Shown in pieces: positions 1 to 9,008 of a stretch of DNA of 64,000 nucleotides. Location: NCBI GenBank assembly GCA_039822785.1, contig JBCBMO010000003.1:495712-559711 (forward strand), read 5' to 3'. Position 1 is the first letter of the stretch, and every line of letters begins with the position of its first letter. This DNA comes from Thermohalobaculum sp039822785. GTDB taxonomy: Bacteria; Pseudomonadota; Alphaproteobacteria; Rhodobacterales; Rhodobacteraceae. The notes under the pieces are model-generated. The model saw only the letters and a program-made list of their open reading frames with translations, was not told where the DNA came from and did not search any database. The position numbers and the translations under genes were made by a program.

Positions 1-468
1 CAGTACTTTGCTGACATGCAGAGTTTGAAGCGTCGTCTGGCCTCGCGCACCGGATCACGCGAAGCGGCAGAAGATCTGTTGCATGATCTTTGGCTACGCC
101 TCAACGGGCGCTCGGGCGATGCCGTTGCAGCACCAGCGGCCTACCTCCGGCGCGTCGCTGACAACCTCGCGGTCGATCAAGCCAGGTGGCAGGCGCGCCG
201 GTTGCCACTGGCCGAGATCGATGCCCTTTTGGAGGTTACGGACGACCGTCCGAGCGTCGAAGAAATGCTCGTGGCGCGGGATGACGCCCGTCTCGTTGCG
301 GCCGCCCTGAACGAGTTGCCCGAACGCCGTCGGGCGATCTTCGTGGCCGCACGATTTGGCGGCGAGCGCTATGCCGTGATCGCAGAACGTTTTGGCACGT
401 CCACGCGTACCGTTGAGAACGAAGTACGTCGTACACTCGATCATGTGGCGCGACGCCTCAACCGGTGA
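1..468 (+). CDS. ECF sigma factor, FecI-like (5' end outside window)
   Basis: RNA polymerase sigma factor of the extracytoplasmic-function group, which would direct transcription of the neighbouring receptor gene when its FecR partner signals. The reading frame is open back to base 1 and the residues before the first ATG (base 16) still look like region 2 of FecI proteins, so the true start probably lies just left of the window; 155 codons are visible. Region 2 is seen around EDLLHDLWLRL and the region 4 helix-turn-helix around LPERRRAIFVA and FGTSTRTVENEVRR. It is followed after 81 bases by a FecR-like gene and then by a transducer-type TonB receptor, the classic FecI-FecR-FecA order. The substrate class is probably an iron chelate, but that is inference. 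No upstream promoter can be seen. Confidence 0.9.
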   Translation, partial: QYFADMQSLKRRLASRTGSREAAEDLLHDLWLRLNGRSGDAVAAPAAYLRRVADNLAVDQARWQARRLPLAEIDALLEVTDDRPSVEEMLVARDDARLVAAALNELPERRRAIFVAARFGGERYAVIAERFGTSTRTVENEVRRTLDHVARRLNR

Positions 469-549
469 TGCCACGTCGAGGCGTCCCTGCTATGCAGCGC
501 CCCGTCGTGCAACGCACTGCGACGCTAGCCAGCGAGCCAGAGACCGTCG

Positions 550-1467
550 ATGACCAAGCAACATGGCGCAGACGCTGAAGCGAGAGCATGGATCGCGCGC
601 CTCAAGAGCGGCGAGGCCACCGCCGAGGATGCTGCCGCCTTCGAGCAGTGGCGCCGACGCGCACCGGAGAACGAGCGAGCGCTGCGTGATGCCCTCCGCC
701 TTTGGGAACTGACCGGCGCTGCGGTGGCAGAGGTCAGGGCGCCGGTTCGCACGCGTCGCCAGGTGCTGGTAGCGGGTGCCGGGATGCTTGGCACCGCTAC
801 AGCCGCCTACCAGGGCGCCGTGTTTCTTGGCCATGCCCCAGGTCTGCGCGCGCTCTGGGCGGATGAGGCGACCCCTGTGGGACGAGGATCGTCGTTCGAC
901 ATCGTCGACGGCTCCGGGCAGCTCGACGGTGCATCCGCCGTCTACCGCGCTGGAACAGAGACCGTAAGGTTGGTCGAAGGCGCCATGTTCGTGGATGCGA
1001 CCTCACGCGCTGGCGGGGCACGCCCGCTGGGTCTGAGAGCGCAGGCGCTAGAGGCATCTTTGATGAGCGGCGCAGCGGAGGTACGGATCGGTGATCGCGG
1101 CGTCGAAATCGCCTGCGCCGAAGGCGTCGTCGATGTCATCGAACCTGCACGGCGCCAACTTGTTGCCGGTGAAAGCCTGGCGCTGCTCGACGAAGGGACG
1201 ACAGCGGCCACAACGCGTTCGCCCAGAGAAATCGCCAGTTGGCGTCACGGGATCCTCAGCTTCACCAACCGGCGGCTCGGCGATGCGATCGCGGATCTGA
1301 ACCGCCATCGCCGCGGCAAGGTCCTTTTCGGCCGGGCACTGCTCGCAGAGCGGCTGGTCAGTGGCGTTTTCCACCTGGACCGACCGGACGAAGCCCTGAC
1401 CCATTTGATCGCAGGTCTGAGCCTAGACGACCGTGCGTTGCCCGGTCGGATCGTCCTTCTTTCCTGA
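550..1467 (+). CDS. FecR-like transmembrane anti-sigma factor
   Basis: Inner-membrane regulator that would hold the upstream sigma factor inactive and release or activate it when the TonB receptor in the outer membrane is loaded. The 305-residue protein has the cytoplasmic sigma-binding domain typical of the family (residues about 10-50, with AWIARLKSGEAT and FEQWRRRAPENERAL), one hydrophobic stretch near residues 73-92 that starts with an RR pair, and a periplasmic FecR domain (about 110-220), ending in a region resembling the STN-contacting C-terminal domain. Length matches FecR proteins (about 320). The start ATG follows a purine-rich AGAGA. It lies between the sigma factor and the receptor, with 101 bases before the receptor. 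Confidence 0.9.
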   Translation: MTKQHGADAEARAWIARLKSGEATAEDAAAFEQWRRRAPENERALRDALRLWELTGAAVAEVRAPVRTRRQVLVAGAGMLGTATAAYQGAVFLGHAPGLRALWADEATPVGRGSSFDIVDGSGQLDGASAVYRAGTETVRLVEGAMFVDATSRAGGARPLGLRAQALEASLMSGAAEVRIGDRGVEIACAEGVVDVIEPARRQLVAGESLALLDEGTTAATTRSPREIASWRHGILSFTNRRLGDAIADLNRHRRGKVLFGRALLAERLVSGVFHLDRPDEALTHLIAGLSLDDRALPGRIVLLS

Positions 1468-1568
1468 AAAACACGCCCCTGCGCTTTCGGCGTCGGCGTT
1501 CTCGAACGTCCCTCCATGAGTGACAGCAACGATCGAGGTCCATCTTAGGCCTCGGCAGGGGACAGCCG

Positions 1569-3980
1569 ATGCTTCTGAAGAAAACCAACCTCCGCGGGTT
1601 GCGGACCACCACCCTCATCGCAGTGGTGCTGGGCGCCATCCTTACGATGGCCTCGCCCGCCAAGGCACAGACGATCCAATACGACATCGCGGAAAGCCCG
1701 CTGGCCGCAGCGCTTAACCGCTACGGGGAAGAGAGCGGCGTACAGGTGATCTATGACGGCGCCATCGCCACGGGGCTTACCAGTCCTGGCGCATCAGGTG
1801 TCCTTTCCCCCGAGGAGGCGCTGGCCGCACTCCTGCAAGGGACCGGCCTTTCGTTCCGTTTCACAAGCCCCAGCACCGTGCTGATCGAGAGCACAGAGGG
1901 GCTGCCAGACGATGCGGGTGAAAGCAGGTTGCTCGATCCCATCATCGTCACGGCGCGTCGCACCGAGGAGTCCCTCGTCGACGTGCCCGCCAGCGTCTTC
2001 GTACTCCGCGGCCAGGACGTCGAGCGCTCGGACGTCAACGACACCAACGACTTGACCCTGCTGGCCCCGAACGTCGATTTCTCGGGTGGTGACAACCCTG
2101 CACGCATCTTCTTCGCCATCCGGGGCATCAGCGATCTCAACGGCGCATCCACGGGCCCCACGAACGGGTTCTTCCAAGACGGTGTGCTGCAAAACAACAG
2201 CGGGCTCACGATCAACAACAACCGCCGGCTCGTCGATGTCGAGAGGGTGGAGGTGGTCTACGGACCGCAGGGCACTGCCTTCGGGCGTGGTACCATCGGC
2301 GGCGCGATCAACGTGGTCAGCAACAAGCCGACGGATGAGTTCGAGGCGTCCCTGCGCACCGAGATAGGCAGCTATCCCGACGGATCGGGCGAGGCGATGC
2401 TCAACATTCCGCTGACTGAGGATCTGGCTGCGCGCGGGGTCGTCTACGGCGGGCTCACCGACGGCTTCGTCGACCTGCCCTTCGGCGACACGGAGGATTC
2501 GATCGGCGGTGACGATTTGGGCGGCCGGCTCAGCCTGCGCTACACGCCGACCGACAGGCTGACGATAGACGGTTCCGTGCAGTTCGATAGAACCCGCGTG
2601 GACGCGCCGACTTTCGCCATCGAAAGCTCGGTCGATGACGGCGACCCGGCGTCGCTTAGCGGCACCATCGACAGGCTCGACATCGATCGGCTCAACCTGC
2701 GCGGCGAGATAGCCTACGACTTCGACTTCGGCAGCTTGCGCTCGACCTCCGCCTACAACTTCACCGACTTCACCGGTGGCGAGGATTTCGATTTCTCGCC
2801 GCCCGACAACTCGTTCATCGTGCGCGACTCAACCGAGCGCGCCTTCTCGCAGGAACTGCGCTTCGAGAGCGACGCTTTCGACCTGCCATCGCCTCTCGGC
2901 ACGATCTCCACCAACCTGGGCTTCATCTACAGCGACGTGGAGCGGGAGAACAATCCGGCCTTCGAGACCAACTTTTTCGGTGGGCCCGGCGGGAACCAGA
3001 CGATCAACGTCCTCGACATCACGAACATCGGGTTCTTCGGCGACGTGCGCTGGCGCCCCATCGCACCCATGGAGATCACTGTGGGCGCTCGTTTCTCGCG
3101 CGACAAGATCCTGTTCGAGACCGAGGTCGCCCCAACGGGCACCTTTACAGCATTCGTCCAGCCGCTGGATTTCTCTGACGAGCGCACCTACACCTCCGTC
3201 ACCCCCAGCGCGTCGATCAGCTACGACTGGACCGACAAGCTGACCACCTATTTCAGCTTCTCGACCGGCTACCGGCCCGGCGGTCTTGTCGGCACTCTGG
3301 TCGGTGCGCCGATCGAGTTCGACGAAGAGCGGGCGCGTAACTTCGAAGGCGGCGTGAAGGCGACCTTCCTCGATGGCCGGCTCACAGCCAGCGGCAGCGG
3401 CTACGCCCTCTTCTACGAAGATATCCAGGTGCCCATCAGCCAGGCGTTCGGCGGCGGCATCGAGAACGCCGCCAGCGCTCGCAGCATCGGAGCGGAGATC
3501 CTTCTCGGCGCAGAGCCGGTGGACGGGCTCAACCTCCAAGCGGGTCTCGGTCTCACCTTCGCAAAGTTCACCGACTTCGAAGCCTCGATCTCGGGCGATC
3601 AGACCGGCGAGCGCCTGCCGCGCGCCCCGCGGGCAAGCTTCAGCTTCATCGGCGACTACGAGCATCCGGCGCCCGTCTTCCGCAACCTCCGCGCCTTTGG
3701 CCGCGCGGAGTATTCGATCCGCTCGGGCTTCTCCGGTGGCGTCGGCGGGGACAGTGATCTCGGCGGTTTCGATGTGGTCAACCTGCGGGCGGGGCTGCGC
3801 AGCGACAACCTCGAGGTCACGCTCTTCGTGGAGAATCTGTTCAACGAGGCCTACGCGACGGAGAACGTCGGCACGGCGGCTGTTGCCAACACGGCGCTGC
3901 CGCCGCAGTTCGCGGGGGAACGCTTCCTCGTGCCTGGCCCGACGCGGCGCTTTGGCATCGTCGGCACGATCCGCTTCTGA
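1569..3980 (+). CDS. TonB-dependent receptor/transducer with STN signalling domain
   Basis: Outer-membrane gated channel that imports a ligand using TonB energy and also reports ligand binding to FecR. The 803-residue precursor has a Sec signal peptide (residues 1-34, cleavage after ASPAKAQ), an STN domain (about 37-105, IQYDIAESPLAAALNRYGE) as in FecA, a TonB box plus plug starting near DPIIVTARR (about 125), and a 22-strand-type barrel ending with a terminal phenylalanine (VGTIRF). An AGGGGAC ribosome site precedes the ATG. The STN domain together with the adjacent fecI/fecR genes shows it is a transducer, normally for ferric siderophores, citrate or heme. The ligand cannot be read from the sequence; the downstream peptide-type binding protein suggests a peptidic or bulky chelate. 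Confidence 0.93.
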   Translation: MLLKKTNLRGLRTTTLIAVVLGAILTMASPAKAQTIQYDIAESPLAAALNRYGEESGVQVIYDGAIATGLTSPGASGVLSPEEALAALLQGTGLSFRFTSPSTVLIESTEGLPDDAGESRLLDPIIVTARRTEESLVDVPASVFVLRGQDVERSDVNDTNDLTLLAPNVDFSGGDNPARIFFAIRGISDLNGASTGPTNGFFQDGVLQNNSGLTINNNRRLVDVERVEVVYGPQGTAFGRGTIGGAINVVSNKPTDEFEASLRTEIGSYPDGSGEAMLNIPLTEDLAARGVVYGGLTDGFVDLPFGDTEDSIGGDDLGGRLSLRYTPTDRLTIDGSVQFDRTRVDAPTFAIESSVDDGDPASLSGTIDRLDIDRLNLRGEIAYDFDFGSLRSTSAYNFTDFTGGEDFDFSPPDNSFIVRDSTERAFSQELRFESDAFDLPSPLGTISTNLGFIYSDVERENNPAFETNFFGGPGGNQTINVLDITNIGFFGDVRWRPIAPMEITVGARFSRDKILFETEVAPTGTFTAFVQPLDFSDERTYTSVTPSASISYDWTDKLTTYFSFSTGYRPGGLVGTLVGAPIEFDEERARNFEGGVKATFLDGRLTASGSGYALFYEDIQVPISQAFGGGIENAASARSIGAEILLGAEPVDGLNLQAGLGLTFAKFTDFEASISGDQTGERLPRAPRASFSFIGDYEHPAPVFRNLRAFGRAEYSIRSGFSGGVGGDSDLGGFDVVNLRAGLRSDNLEVTLFVENLFNEAYATENVGTAAVANTALPPQFAGERFLVPGPTRRFGIVGTIRF

Positions 3981-4001
3981 GCCCGGGGTTCGGGGTTGGC
4001 C

Positions 4002-5813
4002 ATGAAGCGCCTCGCAGTGGCGGTGCTCGCCGGCTTGGCGGGTGCTGGCCTCTCGGTCTGTCTCGCCCCGGCCACCGCCGGGGCGCAGGGTCATGGCTTC
4101 GCGCTCTTCAGCGAGCTGAAGCACGGGCCGGACTTCGAGCATTTCGACTATGTGAACCCTGCGGCGCCGAAGGGTGGGACCATCCGCCAGGGGTCCCTGC
4201 TGCCCTTCAACAGCACCAACGTGATGCGCTTCCCCGGCAATACCCCCAACGAGCTCTCCCTTACCTTCGACAGCCTGATGGTACGAGCACAGGACGAACC
4301 CGCCGCCTTCTATGGTCTGCTGGCGGAGCATGTTGAGATCGAGCCCGCCTTCGCCGCGGTTCGTTTTCGCCTGCGCGAGGAGGCACGCTGGCACGACGGC
4401 ACACCGGTGACCGCCGCCGACGTGGCCTTTACCTTCACAACCCTGCGCCAACACGGCTTGCCCGGCCATCAGTCTGTCTTGCGCGGCGTCAGGATCGACG
4501 TAATCGACGAGCGTGTCGTCGAGTTCAGCCCAGCCCAGCCCGCTGACTGGCGCTACGTGGAGCTTGTCGCGACCTTTCCCATCCAGTCCGCCGCGTTCTG
4601 GCGGGCACGCGAGGTGGGCGAGACCACGTTGGATGTGCCTCTCGGCAGTGGGCCTTATCGGCTGGTGTCCGTCGAGGTGAACCAGCGCACAGTGTTGTCG
4701 CGGGACCCGGCGTATTGGGCGGCGGCGTTGGCGGTTAACCGAGGGCGTTGGAACGTCGACCGGATCGAGACCCTCTACTTTCGGGAGCGCAACGCGAAGA
4801 TCGAGGCGCTCAGGGCAGGCCTCCTCGACATCGCTCGAGAGTTCAATGCCGCGTCATGGGCCAGAGACTATGATGGCCCCAGGCTCGCACGGGGCGAACT
4901 GGTCCGCACGATCCACCGAGAGCGCTCGCCCGGAACTCTTGCAGCGCTGCTCTTCAATCTCCGCCGCCCGCCCCTCGATGATCGACGGGTCCGCGCTGCA
5001 CTCGCCTGCGCGTTCGACGCGCATTGGGTGCGCGAAAGGCTCTTTCGGGGTGTCTACGGCGCTCCCGCATCGCTCTACGGCGCAACGGACATGGCGGCTC
5101 GCGGTGCTGTGGGATCGGGAGAGCGGACGATCCTCTCACCCCATATCGATAAGCTGCCGGACGGTGTTCTGGCGGCCCCGGGGCCGCCCACCTGTGCCGG
5201 CAAGTCTCGGCGCGGTCGGGTGCGTCATGCCGATGCGCTTTTGCGCGACGCCGGTTGGATCATTCGCGACGGCAGGCGGGTCAGCGCCACGACGGGCGCC
5301 GCCCTCACGCTTGACTATGTCGGGACGTCCACCGGGGTGGAACGCGCCATACCGGCCTGGGCGACGGTGCTCGAAGACCTGGGCGTCGACCTGAGGACGC
5401 GGTTGCACGATTTTGCGACCGTCCGCCACGAACTCCTCAGCCACAACTTCGATGTCTCGCAAAGCGTGTTTTCGCCGCGCTTTCCACCGGGCGGCGCCGA
5501 GCGTCTCGGCTGGCACAGCGAAAACCGTAACGTGGTCGGCTACGCGCTCGCGGGTGCCGCCGATCCCGCGCTGGACGCGGCGATCGAGGCTATCGCCACG
5601 GCCACCACCATCGATGAGATCCACCACGGGACACGCGCCTTCGATCGTGTCATGCGATGGCAGCACTACCTCGTGCCGCTATGGCATCGCGACGAGATCT
5701 GGCTCGCACATGATGCCGGTCTGCGCTTGCCCGAGGGCTTTGCCCTGAAGCGTTTCGGACACCTCTCGACCCTGTGGTGGGCGCCTTCGGCGCATCCGTC
5801 GACCGACGAGTGA
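4002..5813 (+). CDS. YejA-like periplasmic oligopeptide-class binding protein
   Basis: Extracellular solute-binding protein of family 5, closest by eye to YejA (the microcin C binding protein): after a signal peptide (to about ATAGAQ) comes the YejA-type opening HGFALFSELKHGPDFEHF and FDYVNPAAPKGGTIR, and further on HDGTPVTAADVAFTF. It has 603 residues, the usual length for YejA. A TTG six bases upstream is possible, but ATG 4002 begins the natural lysine-arginine signal peptide. It starts 21 bases after the TonB receptor, so it is probably cotranscribed and acts as the periplasmic acceptor for the ligand. No permease or ATPase genes adjoin it, so it would have to use a transporter encoded elsewhere. 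Pairing with a FecIR-controlled receptor suggests a role in uptake of a peptidic or siderophore-like ligand; this is inference. Confidence 0.88.
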   Translation: MKRLAVAVLAGLAGAGLSVCLAPATAGAQGHGFALFSELKHGPDFEHFDYVNPAAPKGGTIRQGSLLPFNSTNVMRFPGNTPNELSLTFDSLMVRAQDEPAAFYGLLAEHVEIEPAFAAVRFRLREEARWHDGTPVTAADVAFTFTTLRQHGLPGHQSVLRGVRIDVIDERVVEFSPAQPADWRYVELVATFPIQSAAFWRAREVGETTLDVPLGSGPYRLVSVEVNQRTVLSRDPAYWAAALAVNRGRWNVDRIETLYFRERNAKIEALRAGLLDIAREFNAASWARDYDGPRLARGELVRTIHRERSPGTLAALLFNLRRPPLDDRRVRAALACAFDAHWVRERLFRGVYGAPASLYGATDMAARGAVGSGERTILSPHIDKLPDGVLAAPGPPTCAGKSRRGRVRHADALLRDAGWIIRDGRRVSATTGAALTLDYVGTSTGVERAIPAWATVLEDLGVDLRTRLHDFATVRHELLSHNFDVSQSVFSPRFPPGGAERLGWHSENRNVVGYALAGAADPALDAAIEAIATATTIDEIHHGTRAFDRVMRWQHYLVPLWHRDEIWLAHDAGLRLPEGFALKRFGHLSTLWWAPSAHPSTDE

Positions 5814-6211
5814 AGCGCTCGCTTTAGGACGCATCTTCACCGTCCAAATGCCCGTGCACCAAGCGAGGTGTTGCCAGTGCTTGCACCTAAGCAACGGATC
5901 TGGCCGCACGTCACCGGCCGCAAGTCTGAGCCTCTCTGCTCAACAGACCGGACACCTGCGGAGCCGCAGCCCACCGTTCGGTCCGTTGGCGCCTTTTCGA
6001 GCGGAGTCTCCCTAGTGCACATGCGTCTATTGACCCAACCTGCGACGCGCCGGAACGTTGCCTTAGGTGAGCGTCAGCCGCCGACACTGCGCGTCCAAGC
6101 TTCTCTTTCCACCCGATGCGGGTAACACCAACGCTCCGTCGTTGTGGCGGCGTCAGCGCTCCACGGCGCCGCGCCGCACAAAGCGCTGAGGTCTAGCGTC
6201 TCATGACGCCC
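5814..6211. other. Intergenic stretch between the receptor operon and the LIV operon
   Basis: About 400 bases between two genes that converge here. No convincing gene was seen: the short open frames have poor codon use and no recognisable product. A small hairpin, GCGTC-TCAT-GACGC at 6196-6209, sits directly after the stop codon of the leftward permease gene and could be the end of that transcript, but it has no U-run. No clear terminator for the rightward operon was found. Confidence 0.5.
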
Positions 6212-7276
6212 TCAAGTCGTTCTGTCCCTGGCTTGTCGCTCGCCGCCCGAGAAAGACATCACGATCCGCTGCCGAACGTTTTCCCAGAGCTTCGCCATGC
6301 CGAGCGGCTCGTAGATCATGAACACGATGATCAGGACGCCAAACACCACTAACTCAATCGAGGAGATGATCGTGGCATCGATCGCGCCGTGGAACAAATT
6401 GTTGCCAATACTGTTCAGGACGACCGGGAAGAGGAGAATAAACGCGGCCCCGATGAAACAGCCGCTGATCGTACCGAGACCGCCCAGAATGACCATGAAC
6501 AGGATGCGGAACGAGAGCTTGATGTCGAAGGCCACCGGCTCCATGGACTTGAGGTAGGTGAAGGCGAACAACGCCCCAGCGATCCCGCAAAAGAATGCGC
6601 TGATGGCAAATGCCTGCAGCTTGGTCTTGTAGAGCGAGATCCCCATGCTCTCAGCCGCGATGTCCATGTCGCGCACCGCCATCCAGTTCCGCCCGGTGCT
6701 GCCGCGCGCCATGTTGAGCGCAAGGATCGTCAGGATCGTGACGGTGAAGACGACGACCAGATACATCTCCATCGGCGACGTGAAGGGCTTGCCGAAGATG
6801 ACGATGTCCTGCGCGGTGATGATCCCAGAGGTGTCGTAGTTCTTGAACCACCCGAACTTGTCGATCATCCAGATGATGAAGAACTGCGAGGCAAGGGTAG
6901 CCACCATCAGGTAGATGCCGCGGACGCGCAGGCTGGGCAGCCCGAACAGCACCCCGAAGGCCGCCGCGATCACCCCCGACAAGGCCAGCGCGATGAAGAA
7001 CGGGATGTCCGGGATGCGCAGGATCAGGTTGTAACAGGCGAAGGCACCGGCCGCCATGAACCCCGCCGCACCCACGGCAAGCTGGCCCGCGTACCCCATC
7101 ACGATCTGCTGCCCGATCGCCGCGAGCGCGAGGCAGAGCCATGGGATTAGGATCGAGGAGTACCAATAGTCGGACTGCACCATCATCGGGACGACAGCGA
7201 AGGCGATCCCCATCAGAACAGCGAAGTTGACGAGATCGGCGGCGGAATAGTTCAGAAAGACCGGCTTCGAGGTCAT
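6212..7276 (-). CDS. livM: LIV-type ABC transporter permease, LivM family
   Basis: One of two inner-membrane channel subunits of a branched-chain-amino-acid type ABC importer. The 354-residue protein is almost wholly hydrophobic with about ten membrane segments and the family signature region near ARGSTGRNWMAVRDMDIAAE, followed by GISLYKTKLQAFAISA, which contacts the ATPases. It is the last gene of a five-gene operon and begins 12 bases after the LivH-type gene. The actual substrate may be an amino acid, amide, urea or aromatic acid; the family covers all of these. Confidence 0.92.
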   Translation of the reverse strand: MTSKPVFLNYSAADLVNFAVLMGIAFAVVPMMVQSDYWYSSILIPWLCLALAAIGQQIVMGYAGQLAVGAAGFMAAGAFACYNLILRIPDIPFFIALALSGVIAAAFGVLFGLPSLRVRGIYLMVATLASQFFIIWMIDKFGWFKNYDTSGIITAQDIVIFGKPFTSPMEMYLVVVFTVTILTILALNMARGSTGRNWMAVRDMDIAAESMGISLYKTKLQAFAISAFFCGIAGALFAFTYLKSMEPVAFDIKLSFRILFMVILGGLGTISGCFIGAAFILLFPVVLNSIGNNLFHGAIDATIISSIELVVFGVLIIVFMIYEPLGMAKLWENVRQRIVMSFSGGERQARDRTT

Positions 7277-7288
7277 CTTACGCCTCCC

Positions 7289-8191
7289 CTACACTCTTCT
7301 GATGATTTTCTCGCCGAACAGCCCCTCGGGGCGGTACAGCAGGAACATGATGGCGAGGACGAAGGGCGCCCAAACCTCGATGCCGCCACCGAAGAAGGGG
7401 CCCACGTAAACCTCCAGGACCTTCTCGCTGGCGCCGATGATCAGCCCGCCCACGATGGCGCCGGGGATCGACGAGAAGCCGCCGATGATCAGCACCGGCA
7501 GGGCCTTAAGCGCGAGGTCGACCAGCGCGAACTGCACGCCGGCGCGCGCGCCCCACATCATCCCCGCGGCCAGCGCCACCACGCCGGCGGCGGTCCAGAC
7601 CATCAGCATGATGCTGGGCAGTGGGATGCCGATGGAGCTTGCGGCGCCGGGATCATCGGCGACCGCCCGCAATCCCAGACCCATCTTGGTGTACTTGAAC
7701 AGCAGCGCGAGGCCGATGATCATCACCGCGGCGACCAGCCCCGCCGTCAGGTCCAGCGCGCTGATGAACAGCCCCGTACTGTCGATGATCCACGGGATCG
7801 GAAAGTCGCCGATGCCGAGGTCAAGCCGCCGAACCTCCACGCCCCAGGCAGCTTGAGCCAGGCCCTCCAGCACGAAGCCGAGGCCGATGGTGGCCATCAG
7901 GAGCGTGTCCTCGCTCTGGTTCATCAGCGGCTTCAGCACGAGGCGTTCTGTGCAGAAGCCGAGCAAGGCCATGAGCAGGATGGTCACGAAGAAGGCCACG
8001 ACGAAGGGCAGACCAAGCTCCATGAACCCCACAAAGGACAGCACGGCAAAGAACACCATGGCGCCCTGGGCGAAGTTGAAAGTCGAGGACGCCTTGTAGA
8101 TAAGCACGAAGCCGAGGGCGACGAGCGAATACATGGTTCCGGCGAGGAGTCCCGCGACGACTACCTCGATGAAGAAGAGAAACTCAGTCAT
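7289..8191 (-). CDS. livH: LIV-type ABC transporter permease, LivH family
   Basis: Second channel subunit of the importer, 300 residues, with about eight membrane segments and the family's GLRAVADDPGAASSIGI coupling loop (about residues 190-206). The start codon lies inside the last codons of the upstream ATPase gene (8-base overlap), which points to translational coupling and equal dosage. It pairs with the LivM-type protein to make the heterodimeric pore. Confidence 0.92.
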   Translation of the reverse strand: MTEFLFFIEVVVAGLLAGTMYSLVALGFVLIYKASSTFNFAQGAMVFFAVLSFVGFMELGLPFVVAFFVTILLMALLGFCTERLVLKPLMNQSEDTLLMATIGLGFVLEGLAQAAWGVEVRRLDLGIGDFPIPWIIDSTGLFISALDLTAGLVAAVMIIGLALLFKYTKMGLGLRAVADDPGAASSIGIPLPSIMLMVWTAAGVVALAAGMMWGARAGVQFALVDLALKALPVLIIGGFSSIPGAIVGGLIIGASEKVLEVYVGPFFGGGIEVWAPFVLAIMFLLYRPEGLFGEKIIRRV

Positions 8192-8981
8192 GGGCCACTC
8201 CCAGGTAGGCGTCGATCACGTCTTGATTGGTGCGCACCTCGTCGGGCGGGCCGTCAGCAATGATCTTGCCGTAGTCGAGCACGACGACGTTGTCCGAGAT
8301 GTCCATGACGACGCCCATGTCGTGTTCGATCAGCACCATCGTCGTGCCAAGCTCGTCGTTAACCTTGAGGATGAAACGGCACATCTCGCGCTTCTCCTCG
8401 ACGTTCATGCCTGCCATGGGCTCGTCGAGCAGCAGCAACTCAGCCTCGGTCGCGAGGGCCCGCCCAAGCTCGACCTTCTTCTGCAGGCCGTAAGGGAGCT
8501 TGCCGACGGGTGTGTCCCGGATCTTTTCGATCTCCAGGAACTCGATGATCTCCTCGCAGCGCTCGCGGTTTTCTTCTTCCTCGGCGCGGGCCTTGGGGGT
8601 CTGAAACGCGACCTGCAGGAAATTGGCGGCCATATGCAGTTTGCGCCCGACCAGAATGTTGTCGAGCACCGACATGCGCTTGAACAGGGCGAGGTTCTGG
8701 AAGGTCCGCGAGACCCCCTTCTGGGCAATGATGTTCGGACTGATCTTGTCCAGCACCTCCCCTTTAAGGGCGATGGTGCCTTCCTGTGGCTTGTAGATGC
8801 CGTTGATGCAGTTGAGCATGGAGCTCTTGCCGGCACCGTTGGGCCCGATGATGGCCTTGATCTCGTGGGCCAAGACGCTGAACGAACTGCTGGTGATCGC
8901 TTTCACACCGCCAAATCGCAGCGAGATGTTCTTCACCTCGAGAATGGGCCAGCCAATCGGGAAGCTTCGGCTCTGGGTCAT
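8184..8981 (-). CDS. livG: LIV-type ABC transporter ATP-binding protein, LivG family
   Basis: Cytoplasmic ATPase that powers the importer. The 265 residues show Walker A (GPNGAGKSS, near residue 43), a Q-loop region around SRTFQNLALF, the LivG-type signature variant PYGLQKKVELGRAL in place of the common LSGGQ, and Walker B ELLLLDEPMAG. The A-loop and the long insertion after the Q-loop are typical of LivG rather than LivF. It lies 27 bases after the LivF-type gene and overlaps the next permease gene. Confidence 0.93.
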   Translation of the reverse strand: MTQSRSFPIGWPILEVKNISLRFGGVKAITSSSFSVLAHEIKAIIGPNGAGKSSMLNCINGIYKPQEGTIALKGEVLDKISPNIIAQKGVSRTFQNLALFKRMSVLDNILVGRKLHMAANFLQVAFQTPKARAEEEENRERCEEIIEFLEIEKIRDTPVGKLPYGLQKKVELGRALATEAELLLLDEPMAGMNVEEKREMCRFILKVNDELGTTMVLIEHDMGVVMDISDNVVVLDYGKIIADGPPDEVRTNQDVIDAYLGVAHD

Positions 8982-9008
8982 GTCTGACGAAAGCTCCGTC
9001 TGCGGGGG

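Noticed and set aside
2829..4469. 546-codon open frame on - opposite the TonB receptor
   Set aside because: Antisense of a clear receptor gene and the start of a binding-protein gene; composition is that of a mirrored GC-rich frame.
5868..6125. 85-codon frame in the gap between receptor and LIV operons
   Set aside because: Low-complexity translation without a ribosome site or recognisable product.
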